Source of the DNA: JAALLB01 sp017643495
GTDB taxonomy: Bacteria > Pseudomonadota > Alphaproteobacteria > Rhizobiales > Rhizobiaceae
Direction: 5' to 3'
Assembly (NCBI GenBank): GCA_965216105.1
Contig: OZ244147.1
Span: forward strand, 1,860,001 to 1,924,000
Length of the DNA stretch: 64,000 nt
How positions within the stretch are numbered: the stretch's first letter is position 1; each line of letters starts with the position of its first letter. This document shows positions 9,151 to 18,150 of the stretch, piece after piece. The position numbers and the translations under genes were made by a program. The notes beneath the pieces were generated by a model. The model was not told the origin of the DNA. It saw only the letters and a list, made by a program, of their open reading frames with translations, and ran no database searches.

Positions 9151-9363
9151 TCAGGAGACCGGGCAGGGCTCTTCAAGAAATTTCCAGCTTGTATTGTTAA
9201 GTACCCGCACGCATTTGGCCATGCGTGAACCGCCGGGCGAACGCATGCAGATTGTGGAACCTTCAGCAATATCCGCACCCTCGTAACGGCACGTACAGTT
9301 CTCGCCTGCAGACAGGGGCAGAACCGGCATGCACAACAATGCGACTGCGATCATTCTGAACAT
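9151..9363 (-). CDS. Small exported cysteine-rich protein of unknown function
   Basis: 70 residues. A signal peptide (about residues 1-19, ending LPLSAG) precedes a compact mature part with five cysteines (Cys23, Cys25, Cys39, Cys51, Cys67) and the pieces MAKCVRVLNNTSWKFLEEPC. It should be periplasmic with one or two disulfides. I have a general impression of similar small proteins in Rhizobiales but cannot assign a family or role. It converges with exoR, 17 bases apart, and lies 105 bases downstream of xth on the same strand, so it could be the last gene of an erpA-xth unit. Start ATG is the complement of 9361-9363. Confidence 0.7.
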   Translation of the reverse strand: MFRMIAVALLCMPVLPLSAGENCTCRYEGADIAEGSTICMRSPGGSRMAKCVRVLNNTSWKFLEEPCPVS

Positions 9364-9468
9364 GCAAGGATTTTTGGCCCAAAGAAAGGGTTTGTCAATG
9401 CTGGATGGTTTTCTGCAAGGGGGGCTGGTTGCGGAAAGTGTCAGAGGTGTAACGGCCGGGGTGCCGGG

Positions 9469-10260
9469 TCAGGCAGCAATTTCGGCCCATACCGGTACGT
9501 GGTCTGAAGGCTTTTCCCAGTCCCGAACATGCTTGTCGATATCTGCGCAAGTAAACATTTTCGCAGCCTCGGGTGACAACAGCAGGTGGTCGATCCGGAT
9601 GCCGTTGTTTTTGGGCCATGCTCCTGCCTGATAATCCCAGAAAGTATAGGTTTCCGGCTGATCGGTTACAGAACGGATCGCTTCACTCATGCCAAGATTG
9701 CACAACCGCCTGAACGCGGTCCTGCTTTCGGGACGAAACAGGGCATCCCCTTCCCAGACTTCGGGGTCGTGGCAATCTTCAGGCATTGGAATGACATTGT
9801 AGTCTCCAGCCAGGATCAATGGTTCCTCGAGTTCGAGGCGTTGCCGTGTCCAGGCTTCCAGACGCTCCATCCAGGCAAGCTTGTACGGGAATTTTTCCGT
9901 ATCCACCGGATTTCCGTTTGGCAGGTAGAGCGAAACAACACGCAGAACACCTTTGTCGGTTGAAAACACGCCTTCGATGAACCGTGCCTGTATATCCTCG
10001 TCATCAGGCTGGACGAATGGAAGGCCGCGATTGACTTCATCAAATGGCAGTCTGGACAGGATTGCAACGCCATTGAAGCTTTTCTGGCCATGCGTTTCAA
10101 CGTTATAGCCCAATGCCTCGATTTCATCCCTTGGGAAATTCTCGTCAACCGACTTGATTTCCTGAAGGCAGGCGATGTCCGGTTCTGCCTGACGCAGCCA
10201 TTCAATCAGGTTGTCATGACGAGCCTTGATTCCGTTGATGTTCCAGGTTGCAATTTTCAT
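9469..10260 (-). CDS. xth: Exodeoxyribonuclease III (AP endonuclease)
   Basis: 263 residues, typical for ExoIII-type AP endonucleases that nick DNA 5' of abasic sites and trim 3' blocking groups in base excision repair. Catalytic landmarks are present in order: WNINGI, LQEIK (metal-binding Glu), NGVAILSR, GDYNV, NNGIRIDHLL and SDHVPVWAEI (catalytic Asp-His pair). The start is set at the ATG complementary to 10258-10260, because its ATGA overlaps the erpA stop and the protein then begins MKIATWNING as in homologues; an upstream in-frame start would add seven odd residues. Coupled translation with erpA is likely. Confidence 0.96.
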   Translation of the reverse strand: MKIATWNINGIKARHDNLIEWLRQAEPDIACLQEIKSVDENFPRDEIEALGYNVETHGQKSFNGVAILSRLPFDEVNRGLPFVQPDDEDIQARFIEGVFSTDKGVLRVVSLYLPNGNPVDTEKFPYKLAWMERLEAWTRQRLELEEPLILAGDYNVIPMPEDCHDPEVWEGDALFRPESRTAFRRLCNLGMSEAIRSVTDQPETYTFWDYQAGAWPKNNGIRIDHLLLSPEAAKMFTCADIDKHVRDWEKPSDHVPVWAEIAA

Positions 10261-10601
10261 ATGGAGAAGCTGGTTCCGCATCCACAGGATGCAACAGCAT
10301 TCGGGTTTTTCACCTGAAAAGACTGCCCCATCAGGTCGTCAACAAAATCAATTTCCGATCCGCCCATGTAGATCAACGACATTTCATCAATGAGTATCCG
10401 GCCGTCATGGCCTTCAATGACGAGATCGCTGTCTTCCTGATCATTCACAAGATTGAACTGATAGGAGAAACCGGAGCATCCCCCGCCTTCAACAGTAATC
10501 CTGAGGGCGTTGTTTTCCTGATCCCTGGCGATGATAGCCGCAACACGTTTCAGTGCAGCATCAGTGGCGGTGACAGTTGCATTTGGTAGAGTCGCATTCA
10601 T
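10257..10601 (-). CDS. erpA: Iron-sulfur cluster carrier/insertion protein, ErpA/IscA type
   Basis: 114 residues of the A-type carrier family (HesB/IscA/SufA/ErpA). The three conserved cysteines are Cys42 in EGGGCSGF and Cys106 and Cys108 in the C-terminal CGCGTSF. Such proteins receive Fe-S clusters from the assembly scaffold and pass them to apo-enzymes. ErpA is favoured over SufA or IscA because no suf or isc genes are nearby and the erpA-xth-dgt-argS neighbourhood is common in Hyphomicrobiales. Its stop overlaps the xth start, and it is transcribed divergently from dgt across a 147-base gap. Confidence 0.9.
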   Translation of the reverse strand: MNATLPNATVTATDAALKRVAAIIARDQENNALRITVEGGGCSGFSYQFNLVNDQEDSDLVIEGHDGRILIDEMSLIYMGGSEIDFVDDLMGQSFQVKNPNAVASCGCGTSFSI

Positions 10602-10748
10602 GATGGCATCATCCGGTTTTCATGCGCTGCTGTCAAAGAATTTTGTACAGCGTTGCATAGTTTCGCTTATACCCGATGTGGGAATTTTGCCTATGGGCTT
10701 CAAGTCTGCCATAGGGGCAAGAGGCCAGAGGGGAATCGCCTGAAAAAG

Positions 10749-11939
10749 ATGACAGACCTGAAACATACCGTCTTTGGCAGGGAAAACCTTGCTCCGTACG
10801 CCTGCCGGGCCTCGGAAACACGGGGGCGCTTGTTCAAGGAGCCCGAGAGTCCGACGCGTACGCCTTTTCAGCGTGATCGTGACCGTATCATCCATTCTAC
10901 GGCCTTTCGCCGCCTGAAACACAAGACACAGGTTTTCGTGCATCATGTTGGCGACCATTACCGCACACGCCTGACCCACTCCATCGAAGTTTCACAGATC
11001 GCGCGTTCACTTGCTCGCGCACTGGGAGTGGATGAAGATCTGGCGGAGTGCCTCGCGCTTTCCCATGATTTCGGGCATACGCCGTTTGGTCATGCGGGGG
11101 AGGATGTGCTTGACGCCGTAATGAAAGATCATGGCGGCTTTGACCATAATGCACAATCTTTCAGGGTCGTTACCAGACTTGAGCAGCAGTACGCCGATTT
11201 TGACGGGCTGAACCTGAGTTGGGAAACCCTTGAAGGGCTCGTCAAACACAACGGACCGCTGGTGGGTGATGATATTCCTGTTTCTATCAGGAATTTTGAC
11301 CGTGAGTTCAGCCTGGAACTGGGTAGCCATGCAAGCCTTGAGGCGCAATGTGCTGCCGTGGCAGATGACATTGCCTATAACTCGCATGATATTGATGACG
11401 GATTGCGGGCCGGGCTTTTTGCACTTGATGACTTGTTGGAGCTTCCGATTACGGGCGATCGCCTGGTTGAGATACGCAAATCCCATCCGGGACTGGAATT
11501 CCGGCGCACAAGACACGAGATCATCCGTTATCAGATTACCAGGATGGTGGAAGATGTGATCAGAACGGCCAAAGCCGGTCTGGCCAGCGTGAAGCCCCAA
11601 TCAGCGCAAGATGTACGCCATTGTGGCAAAACCATCGTGCGTTTCAGTCACGAGATGCGGCTTCAGGAAAAGCAGATAAAGGCTTTTCTGTTTGAACGCA
11701 TGTACCGTGCGCCAAGCGTAATGGTCATGAGAGAGGCGGCCGAGCAGATAATCCGCGACCTCTATGAAGCCTACCATTCCGGTATTGCATGCAGGCCGGA
11801 CAGTCTGAAGAGAAATACCGACAATGCAAAGCCGGACGACATACCCAGGGCCATAGCCGATTTCATAGCCAGCATGACGGATGATTACGCAATCAAGGAA
11901 CACCGCCGGCTGTTTGACGCAACCCCCAAATTGAGCTAG
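10749..11939 (+). CDS. dgt: Deoxyguanosinetriphosphate triphosphohydrolase-like protein
   Basis: 396 residues. An HD-domain dNTPase that splits dNTPs into deoxynucleoside and triphosphate. The HD metal site is clear: RLTHSIEV (His77), CLALSHDFGHTPFGH (His106-Asp107) and a later Asp in DDIAYNSHDIDDGL. The N-terminal part (RTPFQRDRDRIIHSTAFRRL) is the signature of the type 2, shorter dGTPase-like subfamily (about 380-400 residues), whose true substrate range is often broader than dGTP. ATG 10749 is chosen because homologues start just ahead of the RENLAPYACR segment; the frame is open up to 10653. argS follows after 60 bases. Confidence 0.95.
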   Translation: MTDLKHTVFGRENLAPYACRASETRGRLFKEPESPTRTPFQRDRDRIIHSTAFRRLKHKTQVFVHHVGDHYRTRLTHSIEVSQIARSLARALGVDEDLAECLALSHDFGHTPFGHAGEDVLDAVMKDHGGFDHNAQSFRVVTRLEQQYADFDGLNLSWETLEGLVKHNGPLVGDDIPVSIRNFDREFSLELGSHASLEAQCAAVADDIAYNSHDIDDGLRAGLFALDDLLELPITGDRLVEIRKSHPGLEFRRTRHEIIRYQITRMVEDVIRTAKAGLASVKPQSAQDVRHCGKTIVRFSHEMRLQEKQIKAFLFERMYRAPSVMVMREAAEQIIRDLYEAYHSGIACRPDSLKRNTDNAKPDDIPRAIADFIASMTDDYAIKEHRRLFDATPKLS

Positions 11940-11999
11940 GCCAATCGCCAAAGGCGGATGTGTTGTTCCCGCCATCCCACATTCTGCTGATCGATCAAG

Positions 12000-13760
12000 A
12001 TGAATATCTTTTCCCTATTTGAAAACCACATTAGAAAATCTGTTGAATCCATTGATTTGAAACTGGAATCTGTTGAAATCCTTTCCCGGGTTTCGGCAGA
12101 GCCGCCGCGCGATGCCAGTCATGGTGACATTTCCACGAATGCTGCAATGGTGCTTGCCAAGCCTGCAGGCATGAAGCCTCGTGATCTTGCTGAAAAACTT
12201 GCTGCAGAACTGGAGAAGGTTGATGGTGTTGACGCCATCAATATTGCCGGGCCCGGGTTCATCAATATCAGCTTATCTGATGCGTATTGGCAAGGTCATC
12301 TTGGCGAAGTCTTCAAGGCAGGGAACGATTTTGGCCGCGGGCTTGTATCAGATGGTGCCAAAGTCAATGTGGAGTATGTCTCGGCAAACCCGACCGGTCC
12401 CATGCATGTGGGACATTGTCGTGGTGCTGTTGTCGGTGATGCCCTGGCCAATCTGCTGGCTTTTGCAGGGTTTGAAGTTACCAAAGAATATTATGTGAAT
12501 GATGCAGGAGGCCAGATAGATGTTCTGGCCGGTTCCCTGTTTCACCGTTACCGGGAAGCTTTGGGAGAGGAGCCGGGGCCGATGCCTGATGGTTTCTATC
12601 CGGGGGAATACCTGCTCGAGCCGGCCGGCATGCTTGCCGAGGAATACGGCAACAAACTCCATGACATGTCAGAGGAATTGCGGGTCAAAGTGCTAAAAGA
12701 AACCGCAATTTCCTCCATGATGGCCTTGATCAAGCGGGACCTTGCCGCTCTCAACATTCACCATGATGTTTTCTTTTCCGAGCGTGACTTGCACACAGAA
12801 AAAGGAGGCAAGTCCACCATTGACAGCATGCTTGAACGCATGCGGGAGAAGGGGTTTGTGTACGATGGCAAGCTTCCTCCGCCAAAAGGCGAAGTGCCGG
12901 AAGACTGGGAAGACCGGGAGCAGACACTTTTTCGTTCAACGGACGTCGGTGATGACATGGACAGGGCCCTGGTCAAGTCTGATGGTTCCTATACATATTT
13001 TGCCGCCGATGTAGCCTATTTCCAGGACAAGTATGACCGCGGCTTCAAGCGGATGATCTATGTGCTTGGTGCAGATCACTCTGGATATGCCAAACGTCTC
13101 AAAGCCGTTGCGCAGGCTGTTGCCGGTGACGAAGCGCAACTGGATGTGCTGTTTTGCCAGCTCGTGAAGCTGATGCGGGATGGTGAGCCGGTTACCATGT
13201 CCAAACGGGCAGGGAGCTTTGTCACCCTTCGCGACGTGGTCGATGAGGTGGGGCGGGATGCCGTCCGTTTCATGATGCTGTATCGAAAAGCCGAAGCGCC
13301 GCTAGACTTCGATTTTGCCAAGGTAACGGAGCAATCGAAGGATAATCCGGTTTTTTATGTTCAGTATGCCCATGCCCGCATTTCATCCGTCATGCGGCAG
13401 GTCGAACGTGACTTGCCCGAACTGGACAAGTCGGCAGAGGCGCTGGCCAAGGCTGATCTTGCCTTGCTCGAGGATGATGGAGAAATCGGCCTGGTTCGCA
13501 AGCTTTCTGAATATCCGCGGATCATTGAGCAGGCAGCCCGTGCTGACGAACCACACAGGCTCGCATTTTATCTCTATGAACTCGCTTCAGAACTGCATTC
13601 TCATTGGAATAAAGGCAAAGAATCGCCAACATTACGCTTTATTAACCAAGAAAATCCACAGTTGACATTGTCGAGACTGGTTTTATTGCGCACTATTGCA
13701 ACCGTCATAGCCTCCGGGCTCGCCATCATTGGCGTGGATGCACCAGAGGAAATGCGCTGA
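12000..13760 (+). CDS. argS: Arginyl-tRNA synthetase
   Basis: 586 residues. A class I synthetase that charges tRNA-Arg. Present are the ArgRS N-terminal additional domain (about residues 1-110), the HIGH-type signature in SANPTGPMHVGHCRG (about 123-137), a KMSKS-equivalent loop VTMSKRAG (about 398-405), and a C-terminal DALR anticodon-binding domain that ends AIIGVDAPEEM. Length is normal. Start ATG 12000; an upstream purine-rich stretch (ATCAAG) is only a weak ribosome site. It sits between dgt and a large SPOR protein in the order seen in related bacteria. Confidence 0.98.
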   Translation: MNIFSLFENHIRKSVESIDLKLESVEILSRVSAEPPRDASHGDISTNAAMVLAKPAGMKPRDLAEKLAAELEKVDGVDAINIAGPGFINISLSDAYWQGHLGEVFKAGNDFGRGLVSDGAKVNVEYVSANPTGPMHVGHCRGAVVGDALANLLAFAGFEVTKEYYVNDAGGQIDVLAGSLFHRYREALGEEPGPMPDGFYPGEYLLEPAGMLAEEYGNKLHDMSEELRVKVLKETAISSMMALIKRDLAALNIHHDVFFSERDLHTEKGGKSTIDSMLERMREKGFVYDGKLPPPKGEVPEDWEDREQTLFRSTDVGDDMDRALVKSDGSYTYFAADVAYFQDKYDRGFKRMIYVLGADHSGYAKRLKAVAQAVAGDEAQLDVLFCQLVKLMRDGEPVTMSKRAGSFVTLRDVVDEVGRDAVRFMMLYRKAEAPLDFDFAKVTEQSKDNPVFYVQYAHARISSVMRQVERDLPELDKSAEALAKADLALLEDDGEIGLVRKLSEYPRIIEQAARADEPHRLAFYLYELASELHSHWNKGKESPTLRFINQENPQLTLSRLVLLRTIATVIASGLAIIGVDAPEEMR

Positions 13761-13824
13761 TTACACATGACTTGACGCCCCCGGGTCCATCCGGTCAGTT
13801 ATTGAGTATAGTGAGTTTTGCGCC

Positions 13825-16143
13825 ATGAACGAGAAGTATCCATCAAATGCCGAAAGGCAGGATGAATTTGCCGATGATGGCGACCCGCTTGCCGAACTGG
13901 CACGGATCGTTGCCGGCGAAGTTGATTCCTATACCCAGACGTCCTCTGAGCCAGTTGCTTATGATGATGAACAGGCTGAAATCGGGACAGGCGGTCCGGA
14001 CTTGCCTGTAAGCTCTCAGGATGCGCCGGAAGTCGCAGACCTTGATCTTGTTCCAACTGGGGAACGTGCTGCCGAGACCGACATCACGGAAAGTGAGGCG
14101 GCGCTTGAAGCGGAATTGATGAACGAGTTTCAATCTGCACAAGAAATGCCGGCTAATGTCCCTGATGCGGGCATGGACGAAGCAACCCTCAATGACATTG
14201 CGGCTGCGCTTCAGGAAGATGCGCATGAAATCGAGGATAGTGCAGTCGTTGCAGACGCTGCCGAGCCGGACTTCGTTCGGGATATCAATGCCTCTTTTGC
14301 TGCCGAGCCGGATCACGCCCATGAGGAAGTTTCATCCGAGGTTCGCCAGGAGATAGATGCGCAGATAGCCGAAGCCGAGGCGGGAGAGGATTTCCAGTCC
14401 GAACTGATGAGCGCACTGGAAAACGAACTTGAACGTGCTGAAGAACCTGATTTGGTGCCAGAGAGCCAGCCTGAGGAAGACCATGCGGTTTCACCCCTTG
14501 CTGAAGACAGTGAAATGGCTGAACCGGCCATTTCTTCGATGGCGTCTGAAGAAATGGAATCGCCCGTAGAGACTGCAGAAACCCACGGAGATGGTGCCGG
14601 TTTCGATGATCATGCGCTTGAGGCCATAGCGGAAATTCAGCCAGAACCGGTTGTGGCATCCAGTCTCGAAGATGATCTCGGGGCAGCCTTTGCCAATGAA
14701 TTCGAGCAGATGGTGTCTAGCACTCCGGTCGAGGAATCGCATATTCCCCAGGAGCCTTTGCTGCCTGCAGACCACGAGATGTATCAATCAGCTCCACCTG
14801 CGCCTGAGGACATGCCGGTGTCGACAGGACAGGAAGAGCCTGTGACGGGATTTGTTGCCGCCGATGACAACATGCCTTTGGGTGAAAGCGGTGAAAATCC
14901 AGCTGATGGTGAACTTGATTTTGCCCAGGCCTTTGCCGAAGAATTGGGTGCTGAACAAACATCCGGTCAAAGCGGCTGGGCCGAGAGCGAGACTGCCGAA
15001 GCACATGCAGATTTTGCCGAGGCAGCCACACCTGACCATGTTTCACTCGGGACTGTTGAAGACCCCGGGCATGATGGTGTGATTTCCGATCTTGATGACG
15101 GGTTCAGAAACGAGGCAAGAGAAACCGCGCTTCCGCAAGGAGAGGGCAGTCGCAAATATGCGGTTGCTGCCCTGGTCATTGCACTGTTTGCAGGCCTGAT
15201 TGCGCTTGGATACGGATTTCTGGGCGGTGATACTAATATTGCTGCCACAGATACTCCAATCATCAAGGCTTCTGCGGAGCCTGTCAAAGTAAAGCCGGAA
15301 GACCCGGGCGGACGAGTTGTCGCCAACCAGAACAATGCTTCGTATGAGAAAGTTGAAGGCAATGAGCTTGCGTCGGTGACACAGGAAAACCTTGTTTCCC
15401 GTACTGAAGAGCCGGCCATTATTGATACCGAGGCATTGCAGGCAGCAGATGCACCAGAGGAGCTTTCCCAAAAGGCCGATGAGCGCCTCGAGAGTTCTGA
15501 CGGGGAAGACAGTGCAGCAGATACGGCAAGGACATCGTCCGTTACCCCACGGGTTGTTCAGGTTGTTACTGTAAAACCTGACGGAACCATTGTCAGAAAG
15601 CCGGTTGCAAAGCCTGAACCGCAGGAAGGCGTGAGCCTCGATGTGGCCAGTGCGGATGTGCCTGCAATTCGCACTGAGGTAAAACCTGTCCAGACCCAGA
15701 GTGTAAAGCCTCTTGAACCTCTGGAGGGGGCCAAAACCACTAATACACCAGGTGTCCCGACTGCCAGCCCGCTACCAAAACCGAAACCGGAACCAAAACC
15801 TGCTGCACAGGCTCCGGCTCCGGCACCAAAGCCCGTCCAACTGGCTTCTACCCAGCAAGCGGCTGCAGAAGCCCCAGCTCCACAACCTGCTGCGAATGCG
15901 CCAGCCAGCGAGTGGGTCGTGCAGGTTTCTTCGCAGCGTTCAGAGGCTGCGGCGCGCCAGTCCTTCAACAACATGCAGCGGAAGTATTCCGCACTGAATA
16001 ACCGTTCAATGCAGGTTCAGGAGGCCCAGGTGAATGGCGCGACATACTACCGTGTGCGTGTGCAGACTTCCTCCAAATCCGATGCGACACAGCTTTGTAC
16101 CAGCATTGCAAATGCCGGCGGCAACTGTTTCGTCACACGATAA
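13825..16143 (+). CDS. SPOR-domain membrane protein with long acidic cytoplasmic region
   Basis: 772 residues. Residues 1 to about 440 are extremely rich in Glu, Asp and Ala, low-complexity and probably disordered. One transmembrane helix follows (about 446-467, AVAALVIALFAGLIALGYGF), then a Pro/Lys/Ala-rich periplasmic linker and a SPOR domain at the C-terminus (about 693-772, from EWVVQVSSQRSEAAARQSF). SPOR domains bind denuded peptidoglycan glycan strands at division septa, so a role in cell division or septal wall maintenance is likely. It lies between argS and nagZ as in many Hyphomicrobiales, where this locus usually carries a poorly conserved large SPOR protein. The function of the acidic half is unknown. 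Confidence 0.88.
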   Translation: MNEKYPSNAERQDEFADDGDPLAELARIVAGEVDSYTQTSSEPVAYDDEQAEIGTGGPDLPVSSQDAPEVADLDLVPTGERAAETDITESEAALEAELMNEFQSAQEMPANVPDAGMDEATLNDIAAALQEDAHEIEDSAVVADAAEPDFVRDINASFAAEPDHAHEEVSSEVRQEIDAQIAEAEAGEDFQSELMSALENELERAEEPDLVPESQPEEDHAVSPLAEDSEMAEPAISSMASEEMESPVETAETHGDGAGFDDHALEAIAEIQPEPVVASSLEDDLGAAFANEFEQMVSSTPVEESHIPQEPLLPADHEMYQSAPPAPEDMPVSTGQEEPVTGFVAADDNMPLGESGENPADGELDFAQAFAEELGAEQTSGQSGWAESETAEAHADFAEAATPDHVSLGTVEDPGHDGVISDLDDGFRNEARETALPQGEGSRKYAVAALVIALFAGLIALGYGFLGGDTNIAATDTPIIKASAEPVKVKPEDPGGRVVANQNNASYEKVEGNELASVTQENLVSRTEEPAIIDTEALQAADAPEELSQKADERLESSDGEDSAADTARTSSVTPRVVQVVTVKPDGTIVRKPVAKPEPQEGVSLDVASADVPAIRTEVKPVQTQSVKPLEPLEGAKTTNTPGVPTASPLPKPKPEPKPAAQAPAPAPKPVQLASTQQAAAEAPAPQPAANAPASEWVVQVSSQRSEAAARQSFNNMQRKYSALNNRSMQVQEAQVNGATYYRVRVQTSSKSDATQLCTSIANAGGNCFVTR

Positions 16144-16212
16144 GTCGTGAATACAAGGGCATAGATGGCCGACATGTTTCCCATCAAGGGGTGAATCAAC
16201 TAGATTCATGGC

Positions 16213-17259
16213 ATGGGAATCAGTGCATCCATTTTCGGCTGTTCGGGCCTTCGTTTGACCGACGAGGAAAGGAGCTTCTTTCGTGAGCTCCAGCCTTGGG
16301 GCTTTATCCTGTTTGGGCGCAATATCAGTGAACCAGACCAGGTTGCGGCACTCGTAGACGAACTCAAGGCTTGCGTAGACCATGACCCTGTACCCGTTCT
16401 TATTGACCAGGAAGGGGGGCGGGTTCGCCGGCTGCGACCGCCGCACTGGCCTGAATACGGTTCGGGGCGGGCGTTTGGAGAGTTGTATGCGCGTGATCAT
16501 GAGAAGGGATTAAGGCTCGCCTGGCTTCAATCAAGGCTGATGGCCATTGATCTGCAAAAGCTGGGTATCAATGTTGACTGTCTTCCGGTGGTTGATGTGC
16601 CCGTGGCCGGAAGTCATGATGTTATTGGAGACCGGGCCTATTCCAGCGATCCGGAAATTGTGGGCAAGATCGGACAGGCTGCTTGCGATGGTTTGCTCGA
16701 CGGCGGTGTGCTGCCGGTTATCAAGCATATTCCCGGGCATGGCAGGGCGGGTGTGGACAGTCACAAGGCGCTGCCCGTGGTTGACACACCGTTTGCGCAA
16801 CTTGAGAAGCAGGATTTCGCCCCCTTCAGGGTGCTCAATGAAATGCCCCTCGCGATGACTGCTCATGTTGTTTATGAGGCGATCGACAGTGATGCCCCGG
16901 CTACCTCATCCAGAAGGGTGATCGACGAGGTTATCCGCAAGAATATCGGTTTTGACGGCTTGTTGATGTGCGATGACCTCTCCATGCATGCACTTTCTGG
17001 GGATTTCGGTGAAAGAACGCAATCGGCTTTTGCAGCAGGTTGTGATGTTGTGCTTCATTGCAATGGCGATATGGCGGAGATGACAGCCATTGCTGATGCG
17101 GCCAGGTCGCTTGAAGGAAAACCGCTGGCAAGGGCTATGCTCGCAACCGAGCTGATCAATGTTTCCCGGCAATGTGACGAGGCCGACCTGCGCGAAGAAT
17201 ATGCAACGCTTTCCGGCCATCAAGGCTATGGGGAAGATCCAACGGAAGCGGGTTTATAA
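16213..17259 (+). CDS. nagZ: Beta-N-acetylhexosaminidase (GH3)
   Basis: 348 residues, the single-domain glycoside hydrolase family 3 form. NagZ removes GlcNAc from GlcNAc-anhydroMurNAc-peptides in the cytoplasm during cell-wall recycling. Visible: WGFILFGRN near the N-terminus, IDQEGGRVRRL (about 57-67), KHIPGHGRAGVDSHKALP (about 171-188) with the His/Asp pair that acts as general acid/base in NagZ, and the nucleophile region LLMCDDLSMHAL (Asp in MCDDLSM). No signal peptide, agreeing with cytoplasmic action. The ATG at 16213 leaves a 69-base gap from the SPOR gene; scpA begins 13 bases after its stop. Confidence 0.95.
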   Translation: MGISASIFGCSGLRLTDEERSFFRELQPWGFILFGRNISEPDQVAALVDELKACVDHDPVPVLIDQEGGRVRRLRPPHWPEYGSGRAFGELYARDHEKGLRLAWLQSRLMAIDLQKLGINVDCLPVVDVPVAGSHDVIGDRAYSSDPEIVGKIGQAACDGLLDGGVLPVIKHIPGHGRAGVDSHKALPVVDTPFAQLEKQDFAPFRVLNEMPLAMTAHVVYEAIDSDAPATSSRRVIDEVIRKNIGFDGLLMCDDLSMHALSGDFGERTQSAFAAGCDVVLHCNGDMAEMTAIADAARSLEGKPLARAMLATELINVSRQCDEADLREEYATLSGHQGYGEDPTEAGL

Positions 17260-17272
17260 CGAGGAAAACAAG

Positions 17273-18148
17273 GTGTCTTCATCAAAGGCGCAAGATTTGA
17301 CCGGTGAGCTTCCCCTGACAGGGAATGGCAATGCATCGGGCTGGGACAATGCTTCAGAAGAACGCTCGGTTTCAGACCCCCAATTGACGGTTGATGTTGA
17401 AGGTTTTGAAGGCCCGCTTGATCTTTTGCTCGAATTGGGCAGGCGGCAGAAAGTCGACCTTGCCAAGATTTCCATCCTGGCGCTCGCAGAACAATATCTT
17501 GAATTCATTGAGGAAGTTCGCAAATTGCGGATAGAACTTGCTGCCGACTACCTGGTGATGGCTGCCTGGCTGGCATTCCTGAAATCAAAGCTGCTTGTCC
17601 CTGCCGACCCGACTGATGAAGAAGAAATGAGCGGGGAGGAAATGGCAGCATTGCTGGCGTTCCGTCTTCAACGGCTTGAGGCCATGCGCGATGCCGGGAA
17701 ACGGTTGGTGAACCGGAACCGGTTGGGGCGTGACTTTTTTGGCCGCGGTGACCCCGAGCCGGTTGTTGTAGAGCGGGAAAAGATATTTTCTGCAAGCTTG
17801 TATGACTTGCTGTCGGCTTATGCCGCGCAGCGCCAGCGCCGCAGTGTTTCGCAGGTTACAATTGCCAAGCGCGAAGTCTGGTCACTCAGCGATGCACGGG
17901 AAATACTTACCCGGATGATCGGGGAATTGGCAGAGTGGATGCCACTCGAAGCCTTTCTGGCACCTTACATACCGCAAAAGTCAATTCGCAGTTCTGCGGT
18001 TGCAAGTTCGTTTGCCGCTTCTCTGGAGCTTGTCCGGGAAGGCAAGCTTGAAATCCGGCAGGACAGTGCCTTTGCACCTTTATATCTGAAAGCCAATCGC
18101 AGCAGTCCGGCAAAACCGGTTTCTGTTGAACAAGGCGGGGGACATTGA
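17273..18148 (+). CDS. scpA: Segregation and condensation protein A
   Basis: 291 residues. ScpA is the kleisin that bridges SMC heads in the bacterial condensin Smc-ScpAB. The N-terminal kleisin motif (FEGPLDLLLELGRRQKVDL) and the C-terminal winged-helix region are present. The start is a GTG at 17273: it lies just after the nagZ stop, with GAGG at 17261-17264 eight bases ahead. The same frame is open further up inside nagZ (an ATG at 17228 is an alternative), but those codons give no family-like sequence. It overlaps no gene upstream and abuts scpB downstream, so nagZ, scpA and scpB likely form one operon. Confidence 0.93.
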   Translation: MSSSKAQDLTGELPLTGNGNASGWDNASEERSVSDPQLTVDVEGFEGPLDLLLELGRRQKVDLAKISILALAEQYLEFIEEVRKLRIELAADYLVMAAWLAFLKSKLLVPADPTDEEEMSGEEMAALLAFRLQRLEAMRDAGKRLVNRNRLGRDFFGRGDPEPVVVEREKIFSASLYDLLSAYAAQRQRRSVSQVTIAKREVWSLSDAREILTRMIGELAEWMPLEAFLAPYIPQKSIRSSAVASSFAASLELVREGKLEIRQDSAFAPLYLKANRSSPAKPVSVEQGGGH

Positions 18149-18150
18149 TC

